This document shows positions 22,933-34,800 of a stretch of 64,000 nucleotides of DNA, piece by piece. The number at the start of each line of letters is the position of its first letter. The stretch's first letter is position 1. The notes under the pieces were generated by a model, which saw only the letters and a list, made by a program, of their open reading frames with translations, was not told where the DNA came from and made no database searches. Source of the DNA: Antrodiella citrinella. Its lineage: Eukaryota; Basidiomycota; Agaricomycetes; Polyporales; Steccherinaceae. The stretch covers positions 62,001 through 126,000 of the forward strand of contig SGPM01000026.1 in the NCBI GenBank assembly GCA_004802725.1, read 5' to 3'. Position numbers and translations under genes: made by a program.

Positions 22933-24115
22933 TTACTTGACATCATCGCAGTCGCAAGTCGAGCCTTTGTCCTTTCCGACCCAGCTCCTACCGCACTTCT
23001 GACAACGTGTTCTCGGATTTGCTCCAACTCCGACCGAATGGACGGACGATGTTGGCGTGTCGGGTCTATGTATAGACTTCATGTGGCGCTTGAGGTCGTT
23101 CTTGCGACTGAACGACCTGCCACACGATTTCTTATCACAGATGAACGGTTTGAGTCTGTTCGCATCATGCGTAGCGATGTGCGTCTTCAAATTGTAGCGT
23201 CTAGTGAAAGCTGTATACGACGGGAAAGGATCAATACGTTGTTATGAGGGCAAAGATGAAGCAATCCGACTAACAGCGGGGACATGATGGGCACGCGAAC
23301 CTGCGTTCGGGTTCGTCAGGACTACTGCCTTCTAATTTGAGCGGTGTGGTGTTCGTTTGCGGCGAAGCCACGGGTGTCGGGCCCTGAACGGCCTGCGCCG
23401 GAGGAGAGACGTTCGCCGGTGAGACCGTGGATTGACGAACAGGTGACAAGCGACCAGGCTGATAGTCCGACGCAGATGAACTGGGGACGTGCACCTGGAT
23501 GGAAGACGTGCCGTATTCGGAAAGGGCGCGGCTGTTGAAAGGAGTGGACGGTGTCGGGGGGAAAGTGTTGAGAGGTGAAGAGTGCTCGATGCTTGGTGTC
23601 TGTAGACCACCGTAGGCGCTACCACCAGCAGGGCGTAAGCCTAGACCCTCCATCGCGAGATCGATTTCAACGAGGGCAGGATTGGGCATGTATTGTGATG
23701 AGGGGGAGACAATATAGTTACTGGTAGAGTATTGCGAAGGAGTGTTATGCGTATAAGCCGATGCAGCCTCGTTGTAGCCCGAGTCGTACGCCGACTCCGA
23801 GGCGGATGAGAGTGTGAACTTTGAGAGTGCGCTGTGAGTCGGTGTCTCACTTCTCATGATGGAGAATATGTCCACGGAATCGAGCGGTTGTGGAAGATTG
23901 AGCACTTCGTTGTCGAAGGACGGGTCGCCGAAAGCTAGATTATCGATATCGTCCTCGAAGAGCTCAACGTGATGCGGAATGATATCTGTTTGGCCGAACT
24001 GTGTAGAGTCGAATGGCTTGTAAGACGAATCAGGAGTGTCGAGGCTGTATGCGTCGTCTACCCGGGTGAGATAGACGGCGTCGGCATGAGAGTCTTGGTA
24101 GAAGGAGTCGGCCAT
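22933..24115 (-). CDS. C2H2 zinc-finger transcription factor
   Basis: This is a 372-residue protein from two exons (23275-24115 and 22933-23210, with a 64-base intron). The intron splits the first zinc finger; splicing gives [19 protein letters not shown] followed by an HxxxH-type end. The second finger is C-x4-C-x12-H-x4-H ([19 protein letters not shown]). A CxxC-containing tail follows (CQKCGRSW, then CDCDD), perhaps a third metal site. The first 270 residues are Ser/Pro/Tyr-rich with acidic patches ([18 protein letters not shown]), as expected of an activation domain. Two adjacent fingers near the C-terminus after a long disordered region are typical of basidiomycete developmental or stress regulators. 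Similarity to mushroom C2H2 regulators is inferred from this layout and not proven. Confidence 0.85.
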
Positions 24116-24513
24116 GATTTGGAGAATAAAAGCAAGAAAAGAGGGAGGTATAGTCAACGCGAAAGGTGAAGAGGAGGATGAGAAAGAGAGTGAGGTGTTC
24201 AAAAGGCAGACACAGGGGATCGGAGACGCCTTATGGGGCATCCCGGCATCCTCGGCACAGTAGTCACGGACGATGACTCGGCAAAGTCACTGCCTCAGGT
24301 CAGACCTGGGTCAGACCTCAGTCGCTGCGTCCTTATTCACAGCAATTCCCATGTCCTCACAGACGTGTAAACTGGTGCGATGCGCTCTGTGTTCAGCCGG
24401 ATTTAGGATGCCATCGATACGTCTAATGCATTGATGTACGTGTCCACTACACTGCCAGTGCTCCTCAGTACATACGGCCAGCTGCGACGTGTCGTCTCCC
24501 CATCGTACCCATC
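24116..24513. other. Divergent promoter region, C2H2/DUF6535
   Basis: About 400 bases between two divergent starts. It contains a short direct repeat near 24300-24320 (CAGACCTGGGTCAGACCTCAG). No clear TATA box was seen. Confidence 0.5.
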
Positions 24514-26663
24514 ATGTCGGACGCCGACATACCAGAATACGTGGTCAGCTATGGCACGCGCCGTGCTCAACGGCGGCGATCATCAGGCCTCTATGTAAGT
24601 TTGTTTGTTCGTTCGGAACTGCACATGACTCAAACTTGCCCAGTCCAATGCGTCTCTTCCTACCTGTGAATATAAGGCTGATGGTGATTCTTGCAAGGTA
24701 TTTGTCCGGCTGGATTTTTGCTCACGGACGCAACATTCACCCGCTGCTATCATTCAATAGCCTGACGATGTGAAACAGAACCTTAGCGTATCGGAGCGTT
24801 GGTCGGCCTGTTCTCAGGCTATGAAGCACTTCGACGAGGTAACGATAAAGGGATGGAAAGAAGATATTGACACGCTACTGGTTTTTGTAAGTTTCCTAAA
24901 TCTTCGTCAGCTTCTTAGATTGTCTCCGTCTTACTCGTCTCTTAGGCTGGCTTGTTCTCCGCGGTCCTCACAGCCTTCATCGTTGAAATCTATAAGCAAC
25001 TACAACCTGACCCAGCCACGCTTACGGTAGAGATCCTGCAACAAATCTCTGTGATTCTTGTATCACGAGATACATCTCAGAACGTGACCAATCAAGATTT
25101 GCTACCGGCTAGTACGGCCTCACCGCCTCCTAGTTGGGCCATCCGGGTTAACACCGTATGGTTTACAGCTCTGGTTTTCAGTCTGATTGCTGCCCTCATA
25201 GGCATCATCGCGAAGCAATGGCTCAGGGGATACATCACGGGCATGTCGACTTCGTCTCGGGAATCTGTACGTCTCCGGCAGTACCGACACGACGGTCTCG
25301 TACGGTGGCGCGTGGCGGAAATCATCGGAGTCCTGCCAGTGCTGCTCCAGATAGCGCTGGTTCTATTTCTTTATGGACTGTTGGAGCTACTTTGGACGCT
25401 GGATAACACCGTGGCGAGCGTGGTCACCGTGGTCACCGTTATCTCATTGAGCTTCTACTTTTCGACCATCGTCGCTCCCGCGTTCTCACCCAACAATCCG
25501 TTCAAGTCGCCACAATCATGGACCGTATCCAATTGCGTGTGGAGAGTGGGGCAATTCTGGACTACCATGTATCCCCTTCAGCACGTGAGCATCATCACGG
25601 GGGAGAACATCGGTATCTACGAGTCCATTCCCGGAAGCTGGCGCGAACGCGAAGTGAAGTACATGCGTCAGGAAGCTGGCAACCTCGACTTACGCGCCTT
25701 GTCACGCACGTACAAGCATTGTTTACCAGACGAGGATTTCCTGGACGTCCTCTTCCCCTGCGCAAATGATCTTGAACCCAGCGCAGCCGTCCTACTCGCC
25801 ATCGAGTTCCTCACCCGACGCGCAGAGTGCTCTCTCGCGGTGCTCCTGGATTCCATCCGCGGGAAGAGCCCCCGTCTCGTCGTGGAGAAGTTCATACTGA
25901 GAGCAGGCGCGCGGGGGACTCACCGACTGCTGAACATGCTCCTGGACGTCCTGCCCAGGATGCTGCACGACGTCGAGCGGCTGAAGATCACGCAGTTGGA
26001 CGTTTTGACGATCGTGCGCAAGCTCCTCACGACCGACGAGCTCGCGTTGTGCGAGATGGCGTGTCATCGGAGGGCGCTGGATACGTTGTCGTCGCTCGTG
26101 GATGAGAGGTGTACGGAACACGTGCAAAGGGCAGCGTTGCATTTGCTTTGGGAGATGACGAGGCTGGGGTGTAACATGGATTATTGTCCGGATGGTCAGC
26201 ATGTTTTCTCTCATTTCATGACACACTGTGAAGCTTATTCATTATCATTATCATCGTTCCGACAGGCATAGTGAACGTCATCTTATGCGCACGCAACGCT
26301 CATAGCAGACGAGACCGCGAGACGTTCGTGCACGCCTCTGGCATCCTTCTCGCCCGTCTTCCCGCTGCTCAGTCTCGTATACACGATCCCCGCTGGAACG
26401 GCCGCGAATGGATGCGAGGTTGGATACACGACGTGGAGGCGTACTTCCACGATCGCAACGAGGCGAATGCGCGGTATGACCCTGGCGAGATGAAGTGGTG
26501 TTCGGGCCTGGCTTCGATCTCGTTGAAAGATAAGGCGTTTGTTGGGGAGAGTTTGGTGGTTGCGTTGAAAGAGGGAGCGAGGCTTGCGTTGGTTGATTGT
26601 GATTTGGAGGAGGGCGATGCTTTGCATGACCTTCTGGAGTCGTACGTCAAGGGCTCAGGATAA
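24514..26663 (+). CDS. DUF6535 domain transmembrane protein
   Basis: This is an agaricomycete-specific membrane protein of unknown function. ATG 24514 gives MSDADIPEYVVSYG, and introns follow near 24595, 24695 and 24888. The DUF6535 region has WKEDIDTLLVF, then, across the third intron, AGLFSAVLTAFIVEIY. After it come NTVWFTALVFSLIAALIG, AKQWLRGYI and RQYRHDGLVRWRV, all hallmarks of the domain, and two further hydrophobic helices (VLPVLLQIALVLFLYGLLE and the following VVTVIS region). The C-terminal 400 residues are helical and soluble-looking. The last intron (about 26194-26265) joins CPDG to IVNVILCARNAH, and the stop is at 26661. Without that splice the protein would stop at 26271. Members occur in large families in mushrooms. 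Localisation and role are unknown. Confidence 0.83.
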
Positions 26664-26754
26664 CCTGTCTCTCGTGATGGACGACAACTCGGTGGAACGT
26701 CTCCAGTATAGATATATACGGCAAAGCAAGAACAATACATCTCAATGACACAGG

Positions 26755-27612
26755 TTATGGCAACCACTCAGTCAGCACCTCTAACATCTTCCTCTTTGCA
26801 TCATTCTGGTCACCCCAAAAATGCGTTGCGCCATGTATTCTCTCCACATGCAAATCCCCCTTCCCCTCACCCTGACTTTCCTCCTCCAGCCCATCCGCCC
26901 ACGCGTCATAATCCGTCACGCCAGTGAAATCGTCTTGGTCTCCGTACACCACCAGTACGTTTGACCGAGGATGGTGTAGGAGGGTCTTGAGGGTGTCGGT
27001 GTAGTGTTTGCCACGGAAAGCGGTCAGCCAGGAGCGGGGACCTAGGGGATAGGAGAGGAGGATGTGAGAAGTGTGGATGGGTTCGGAGAGGACGGGGAAT
27101 AGGGAGGTGACTAGTGATCCGTGCGAGTAGCCCTGTACGTCGGACACGGACAGAAGTTATGATATTAGGGTACCACAGCGGAGATGAATGAATGAACACT
27201 TACCAGAATCACTACGTGCTTGACACCTTCAATAGTACCCAACGCCCATTGTACGAGATCTTGCAGGTCTTGTGCTTCAGTCAACCCCGTCAAGGACGAC
27301 CACCCGGAAGACTTGCCCACTCCTCTCGAGTTGTACCGGAGGACATAGTACCCTCGTTCCAACAAGGGTTTCTTCACAGACTGCAATACACTTCCTCCGG
27401 AGTCTTGATCAGTGTGACTTGCATAGAGAGCGTTATGGAGGGACTCACGGATCGTCCATCCTGCCACCGAGCCATGACCAGGGGTGTAGGCACACTGCTA
27501 GCTTCTTCTCGGACGAAACTGCTAGTCTCTCGGGCGGAACGGAGAGACTCGCTTCTAGCTTCAGGCCGGAGGGGAGGTGTATTTGTTCGTGCGTGAAATG
27601 TTGGACATTCAT
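26755..27612 (-). CDS. Alpha/beta hydrolase
   Basis: A small alpha/beta-hydrolase fold enzyme of about 240 residues in at least three exons. The start is ATG 27612 (MNVQHFTHEQIHLPSG). The strand and turn motifs LAVCLHPWSWLGG and YYVLRYNSRGVGKSSGW match the oxyanion region of dienelactone/acyl-peptidase-like hydrolases. The nucleophile elbow is GYSHGS, with the splice just before it. The acid is within VVYGDQDDFTG and the base is His in GATHFWG near the end. It therefore has the complete triad Ser-Asp-His. Substrate unknown. It diverges from CTF8 across a 349-base promoter region with no evident TATA box. Yeast and fungal homologues of this size are usually annotated only as alpha/beta hydrolases. 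Confidence 0.83.
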
Positions 27613-27961
27613 GTCTAGCTCAGTAGCTAGATAAACAGTGTCCTGACTCCTCAGGTTATCAGCTTCTGGTATTTGTAGTCTAAGACTCACCTGCTCTCTT
27701 TAATCCGCTGTAGTAGTTGGTACGCTCAAAAATTCAATATCATACCTCCTCTCAGCATTGAGGGCATAGCCTCTGAGGTACTCGATGTCATGATGGGGAC
27801 GTTCAGGTATTTAAAGCGGAGGTCAAGGGACGATAACGGGCGCTTGCTGCGGTAGCAGCCACAAACGCGTCTCGACGCGTCCGACAAATCTTGAAAGCTT
27901 GAACATCCTCCTGCACCTTCTGCAACATCCTTACAATCATTGGACGACCTCTGTCTCACTC

Positions 27962-28515
27962 ATGCTCATCCCAGTCAACCTCACGAGCAGCTCGTCCTCC
28001 TCTGGCGGGTCTCTTCCGCCCCAACTCGCGCCATTTGGTAGCGATGAGCTCATCCTCATTGAGATGCAAGGGACGCTAGAGACCGATAGCAAGAGGGCTG
28101 GTATGATGGTGGGCACATTGGATATTGATGACAGGACTGTGAGCATCTCTCTGACCCAAAAATTGCTTTTCTACGCGTTATTCTGAGTCACCCATCCTAT
28201 TAACTTGAGCAGAAGAAATCTACACTACGAATCGGACACCACCTCCTCGAAGGCAAACTGGTGAACCTCCCAAAACCGCTTGCCGTGCTCTACCGTCCAC
28301 CGCGTCCGCCAACTATCACAGAAGACGACATGGACGAAGAGGAGCGCTCTGTGGAGGAGGAGGATGTTGAGCGAGATTGGGCCGGTGCGAAGAAAGAACA
28401 GAGGGGATGGGACGTCGTAGCTGTGGTCAAGAAGAAGATGGTGTTCTCGAAACGACCGATGCCAATGGTTGCGAGTATACCTGTGGCTCCGGGTGGGAGT
28501 GTCGTGAAGAAATAG
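27962..28515 (+). CDS. CTF8: Chromosome transmission fidelity protein 8
   Basis: CTF8 is a small subunit of the alternative clamp loader CTF18-RFC, which loads PCNA and supports sister-chromatid cohesion. Two exons (27962-28138, 28213-28515) join in frame to 159 residues. Hallmarks are ELILIEMQGTLE near residue 30, GTLDIDD before the splice, and then TLRIGHHLLEGKLVNLPKPL with LAVLYRP. These correspond to the conserved beta strands of the family. The C-terminus is acidic then basic (RSVEEEDVERDWAG, VVKKKMVFSKRP). Length is slightly above the yeast protein. Identification rests on the LEGK/KPLAVL block, which is highly characteristic. Confidence 0.9.
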
Positions 28516-29326
28516 AGAAGTGGCTGGGCTGAGATGCGTTTGTATTTTACTTGGACAATACTTGGATGCTGTTGGACGTGACGTCGATATTGTATTACTG
28601 TCCCGATCTCGCTTTGACCGTTATAAATGCCAAATGAAACATCTTTGTGGCCAGCACGAACGACAGACCTGATCGACAGTGTTCACTTTTCACGCAACTG
28701 AAATCGCGCTGCAAGAAAAAACTTGCACAATACATCCGACCAGAAACGTAGATGCAGAACAACGATTGTGTATTGCAAGCACGGAGAAATACAACAGAGC
28801 GTACGGTAGTAATGATGTGGGTCTTCTCCTGCACCAAAAAACTCCTCCCCACCTCCTCCGTCTTTTCATGAGCGCCAGCCGAAGCGATGCCTCCGAAACA
28901 GCAGAAGACAAGTCGAACAGAGTGCTTCGAGTGCGAAAGAAAGACCAGATATTTACGTAGAAACATCGTCCGATGCTCTAGAGGACTGGAACGCGGGCAA
29001 GAGGAGGTAAAGGCCATCGAGCTCGAACTTTTGTGTCCCCATGGATTTGTTCAAAGATTTTCAAAAGGCTGCAGGCAGGTTTATATAGGGTCTGCAGGGG
29101 GGTTATGTAACAATCATCATCTCCGGCGGCCCGGTTAACTTATTTCCCGCACGGACCACTGCATGTGGCGGCAGATTGCGGGGTAATCGACTTGCTCGCC
29201 GCGACACTCATCCTCGACGACGACGGCAGCAGCGACGACGCGATACCTTTTGTCTCTTCGAGCAGGAGCATTGTCTACCACCCTCATTGGACTCTATACC
29301 TTCGTCGATCAAAAGCTCACTCAGCC
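28516..29326. other. Intergenic between CTF8 and PEX11-like gene
   Basis: About 810 bases, with open frames on both strands of up to 140 codons but no similarity I recognise. The last 180 bases are probably the 5' leader of the PEX11-like gene. An in-frame extension upstream of 29327 exists but lacks family similarity. Confidence 0.45.
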
Positions 29327-31883
29327 ATGTCGCGACAAAGCAAACCCCTGACCTTGGCTCGTCTTGAAGACCTCACATTGGGCTCTTTCGCCTTCGTGCC
29401 CTCCTCGGAGACTGTCAACCACTTGATCAGATATCTGAGCACATGGAGCGGCACAGAGTATTTACTATTTACCTGTTGTACGGGATAGTAACTCATAACT
29501 TCGGTGCATGCAGCAAACTCTTCATGGTGAGTGCTCGTGCGTGGCAACGCTAGTAATTATGTACTGAAACAGATTCGATGCTTCTAGATTATCCAGTATT
29601 CACTCAAAATAGTCGTCCCTTTCCTTCATTTCCGAGCCCGCATGCAACACAATGCCGGAATGAGGAAGACAGCCACGAGTGACTCTGCTGTTGGCTTGGC
29701 GAAATTGGGTAGCTTGTTGAGTGATGCAAGAATGTTGTCAAATATCTGGGGTGAGCACGCGCATGCATTCTGCAGTGATTTCTGGCGTTTCTACCGTTGG
29801 AAATGCATTTGACAGCCATGTCCGAATTTATGAATTTATGACGCGCTGACTACGTGCTACAGGTATCCTTCCAATAATTCAATGGCTGACCTCTTTGGAG
29901 CGCAACCCCCCACCTACCAGAAGGCTCCACACCATCGAACGACTACAGGGATGGTCTATGCTTTGCTATTATCCCCTGGAACATATTTATTACCTTCTCT
30001 CCCACTCCATCATTCCCTCACAGTTGCCGCGGCCTGCCATTTTCTCAGCTTTCACCTCAAAAGTGTCAGAGTTGGAGAGTAAACCTCTTGAACTCAACGC
30101 CGGGGCCTTATCACGTCTTTCTGTCCGCTTTTGGGCCTTGTATGTATTCTTGCAGTTCGCACACTTGCGGGAGGATGGTAAATTGCTAAAGCAACGAGAA
30201 CGAGCCTTGGGAAAGTCGAAGGTATGAGCATTGTAATAGTACTCCACGACGTGTCTCGATGACCTCTTTCGTTGCGTAGGCAACAACAGTACAAGCAGAC
30301 AAGGACGAGCTCCGAAAGCGCTGGGATGCATTATGGGGCCAAGTCATTGCGAACCTTGGTTATGCCCCTCTTACACTCCACTGGTACGTCTATTCGTCTT
30401 GCTCATTTGTCTTGAGCTAGCTTTGGGCTGGCTTCATGCCCCTTTCGTGCTTTCGTGTTGGTGGTCTCTTACATCACAACGTCACGCTCTCCACACCGTA
30501 CCCTACGTCCATCATTCGTCTGCAGTGGATAGGCTTTGGGCAGGTACCACTGTGGCCTGTACAACCGTCCATGGCCTATCTAGTGTACCATGACCAATAG
30601 CCACCGCAGTGAAACCGCGCCGCTCTACTCACACGGAGTGTATTGCGATCGCGTTCATCTCCCGGTTGGCTGTGCGTGTACACGCTTGGAATGCGCACAA
30701 TCAGGATGTTCGGGACGACAATCGTCGTTCTTTCTTTCTTTAAAGAACGATTGTCTCCTGACGGAGGAAGACTTTGCGAAAAGCTGTGCGCATATCAGGC
30801 GCACGTGACACACACGTAGGCCGGTTCCCTTGCTTCGGTCACTGCTAGCTGCCACGACGTGTGTACTCAGGACGACGGCGGCGCACGCAATTGGTCATTT
30901 CGTGGACGAGGCTATGCACTTCTGGGTGCGCCTGCTGGAGGGCTTGCGTTTATCGACCGGACATCTCTGTTTAAAGGGTCACGGAATGGTGTTTCCAGGC
31001 CCTTATAGCAAGAGTTCCTGCAGCGTTCCTGCGACCCTTGGCCTGGTCCTAGGGGGTAGTCGTCCGGTGATGCTAGCACTTCTGTTGGAGGGTTTACACT
31101 GTCAGTCTCGTCAGACAATGCCGGTCTATTGTCCTCTGTGCATGCTTCGTTGTGTTGATTTAGATTGCTGCGCTGGCGCAGACCTAGTGCCCTTCGGCCG
31201 CCAGCTTCCTCGTCAGAAACATGCGTCTGATATGTGGACTTCATCGTGATCATTTTTGGGGTGCTGGTGAAGCCTTTCAAGACTACTGGAAGGCTTCTAA
31301 AATACCCAGCTTGACTCCGTGACGCACGTTCATGTGAACGACGGAGCCACCGCGGACAAGGGTGTATAGGCGGCATGCACTTTACTCGGTCCGGCGACGG
31401 CAGTTGAATCTTCCGCTTGACGTACCTCAGTCCTGACTGCTATTTTCTCGAATTTTTCTGACGTTTTTCTACTGATTGTAGGTCTCTGGAGGGTGGTCTG
31501 TTCAAGAACGAGGTAAGCTTGCCACTCTGTTAACACTTGCCAGTCATGTTTTCTTTTCATCCCATCTGTCTCACCTGGTTGCCATTTGAATCGGAGTCTT
31601 GATACTTTATATTTGTTCACTCGTCTTCTGTAATAATGGTACGGATGGCTAATCAACCGCGCAGGTATGGGTAGGCGTCTTTGGACTCATTGCCGCTTTG
31701 GCGTCCTGGAGGAATGGATGGAAGGCTACTGCCTTACCTCCTCCTGCGCCTTCCCAGCCGGAAAGCGAGACCGAGGAGCTGTTGTCGGAGAAGGTGCCGA
31801 TTATCACTGTTGGGTCCGATAACCTCTCGGACGCAGACATGTTCGACCCTGTCAGCCTGAGTACCTCAATCGCTGAATCCTGA
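29327..31883 (+). CDS. PEX11-type peroxisome proliferation protein
   Basis: This is a peroxisomal membrane protein of the PEX11 group, which shapes and divides peroxisomes. Seven exons close to 339 residues: 29327-29457, a 13-base exon 29514-29526, 29588-29750, 29863-30221, 30280-30383, 31482-31512 and 31665-31883. Family features are KLFMIIQYSLKIVVPFL with the W/R-rich helix after it (NIWGILPIIQW). Then come RLHTIERLQGWSMLCYYPLE and HIYYLLSH, and at the C-terminus the membrane segment VWVGVFGLIAALASWRNGW, followed by an acidic tail. Intron 5 is 1,098 bases, far longer than any other intron in the window; exon 6 (SLEGGLFKNE) on its far side fits the family exactly, so the long intron is real. 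It is closer to the PEX11C/fungal PEX11-related type than to yeast Pex11, as an inference. Confidence 0.87.
30717..30762. repeat. Imperfect inverted repeat in the long PEX11-like intron
   Basis: The arms GACAATCGTCGTTCTTT and AAAGAACGATTGTC are complementary apart from a three-base insertion in the left arm, with a short pyrimidine loop. It would fold as a stable hairpin. It could mark an inserted element but has no other transposon signature. Confidence 0.5.
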
Positions 31884-34800
31884 CGCTGCGGAGGTGTCAT
31901 TGCATTTAGCTGGGAGCCGGTACGCCATGTTCGTTGTCTGTATTTTTTGCTGTACTGAGGCAGACTTAAAATTTTAAGGACCAGTGCGAACTACTAAGGG
32001 CTACATGTTTATCGGATAGTTCGTTCACAGGATATATTAGCTGATTTTCAGCCTGCTTGTATGTCTCAGGGTCTAGATAACAATACTAGGATTTGAGTCA
32101 TCTATTGCTTGCGTGTTGGTTCTGTGGCGCTCCATCTTGTTCCATGACGCCGCTCAGATAGCGGCGCTAAGGTTGACAGCTTGCAAGAATTTGACAGCAT
32201 GGATATCTCATACTCTAATGTCGTCGTCTTTGCGCTGGTGTTACGGTCTCATATAGCCCCGCACTTTATTTTTTTTTGGGTGTACGGACAAACGTTGAGT
32301 ATTGCATGGCGTCAGCGCTTATGAACCATTACACCTTCCCGATTAAGACTCTCACTCTATGGCGCTAGAAGTTTGTTGAGGCAGTGTGGCCACAGACGCG
32401 TGCACCACGTATCTTTGTGCCAGCATGCCCAGCAACAATCACCCACTCATAACAGGCCTAGCGCCCTTCCAGACATATCTTTACTGCGTTCTACCTCCGA
32501 ACCCCTAATCTAACAGCCGATTTATCCGTCACGTATTGCGGAGCGACGACACTGGCAAGCGGAGAGCGTAGCAGAGCCTCCGGAACATCCTCTGCGATGT
32601 ACGGGTCGGCCAAGAACGCATGGCTCGGCATTCGGGTCGTGTGCCTGTACGTTCGTCCGCAACTCACGGCGCGAGCTATTCAAATCACGTCGCTTTACCA
32701 AATGCTCAGCGGGACGTTCAACCGTTGTACGTGCCTGCTTGCAAGTATTTGACAGTCGGACGGCTAAAGTGTACTCATTTGTAGCATGCTTCAATGCGCA
32801 GGAGAATTTGTTTGGAAATCTGCTCTGGAACACAGCCTCTTCAGGTTCACCTTTTCCGCCAAGTTGGAGACCCTTGGCCCGCCCTTGGGCAAGCCACAGC
32901 GCTCATTTTCACTTCTTCTGGACCCTAGCGCCCAACTGAGATCGTACCACAGTACCAGGACTAGAATTTGACTCTTGCAGACCTGGTGCTGCCTGGTATG
33001 ATCTACTTTTCATTTCAGGTCGCCAGGGTAGCGTCTGCAACGTTCGTGTGCTTCATGGTCACTTAGCAGTGCGCAAATGAAGATGGCGGCGCCATCCACG
33101 TATGGATCATGTTACCCTAATACATTCTTTACGTTGGGCGTAACGTTAAGCAGTGAGTACTTCCACCATCTGAGTACTTCCACCATCCAGATAATTTATC
33201 CGTGCATTGAGTCCATATACTGATATAATCCAATTCTTCCAGTGTTCGCACTCAACTGCTAGAGCGTAGCGAATACACGATGTACTGGGGTAGCGGGATT
33301 TTCTACATAGCATGATCACGCGCAGTCAGTATGAAGATCGACGTGGAGTTTTGATAGGAGAGGCGTGCACCTTTCCTATTGAATACGCACAAAATCCACG
33401 GTTTTCTCGGGTTGCACAGGTCACAGCGCGTTCTATACGGTCGTCGCACCGTTGCTGTTGAGGGTCAGAGTCATTCCTTTACTTGGCTTTCTGGCAGTGT
33501 GCCAAAAATCGACGAAGATGCAAAAGCCATTGGAGCATGCGGAAATACAGGGGCAATTACATTGCAGAAGTGCCCTGAGCATCGAAACATTGATCCTGAA
33601 GGTCTTGCTAACTTGGCTTCTCCGATTATAGCTAAAATCCCGACGAAGAGCAAAGTCCATCACGCGCGGTATGTCAGAAGCTGTACTCGTTGTCAATGTC
33701 TTCTCGAATATTAGACAAGGCCGATCGTCGCACCCCATGAGCCCGTCTACTTGGCTTTGCTGTGCAAGTCCCTGCCAGAAGGCAAAGTTTACTTTGCGCG
33801 GTACGTGATGCACTTTCTAGCAGATCGGCGGAAACTTGATACAAAATTATAGCTAGCACTCCTAGTATGCACTGGTTTCACCGGCTTCTGCAAGATGCTT
33901 ATTGACTCGCTTTCTGTGATGTGGGAGTCCGTGTGAGCTCGCGCAGGTTGAGTTGATGCGACTGACAAATGTAGCGAATCTCCGCCCATTTCAATTCCGC
34001 GGCGCATGAAATTAAGCACTTCCACTTTTTATCACGATGAACACCTCATGAAGCCACACTGCAACACGAAACTGGTAGGCGTATAATCTATCACCGTCAT
34101 GGGCGTTTCGTTTCTAGCATATAGCTGATATGCAACGTTACAGGGTCGCCTGCCCTTATCCGTGAGTCAAAGTTCCTACTATGACGGTGACTACCTGTGC
34201 CAGAATTGGAAGCCTCTTCATCTCGCATGCTTCATTCCGGATCGCCTTCCCATTTCCATCCTTCGACTCCCTTGACTGCGCATGAGCCGTGGATCTGCCG
34301 ATGCCTCGTCCTCAAGCTGTTGAATATTGAAAAGCAAGATCAACCTAAACCCCAAGAGAACAACGTATACGTCATGGATCTTCCCGCCCTTGGTTTTCAC
34401 GACCGTCTGTCAATGTGAGGCCACTGCGAGTCGCGATTCGACCTCCCTCACCGGGGTTTCCCTAGGATAATGATCAAAGTGTCAGAAGACGCTCTCAGGA
34501 TTGAATATTGAATCTCGATGCTTCCTGCGAGGTTCTTGTCCGACGTTCAGTATCAGATGTCTACGATGAGGCTATCCTACGAACACTCTATTCGAAATTT
34601 TGTGCTGAGGGTCCGTGCACCAGTGCATACTTGTCAGAGTCTCAGACCTCAGGACAGGTCAGACTTCAAGTTCCTACATGTGGACCCCCAAGTCAAAGCG
34701 TCCACAGGCGCCATACTGTAAGGGCCGGTGACCTTCCCCTCCTGCCAGATGTCTGCTCACAGACCAGTGCAATATGAATGATCACTTCGATCGATCTTTT

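Noticed and set aside
28595..29017. 140-codon minus-strand frame between CTF8 and the PEX11-like gene
   Set aside because: No recognisable domain, atypical composition rich in Cys and Phe, and it overlaps the likely CTF8 3' UTR.
30912..31376. 154-codon minus-strand frame inside the long PEX11-like intron
   Set aside because: No similarity to any family known to me. The intron boundaries are well supported without it.
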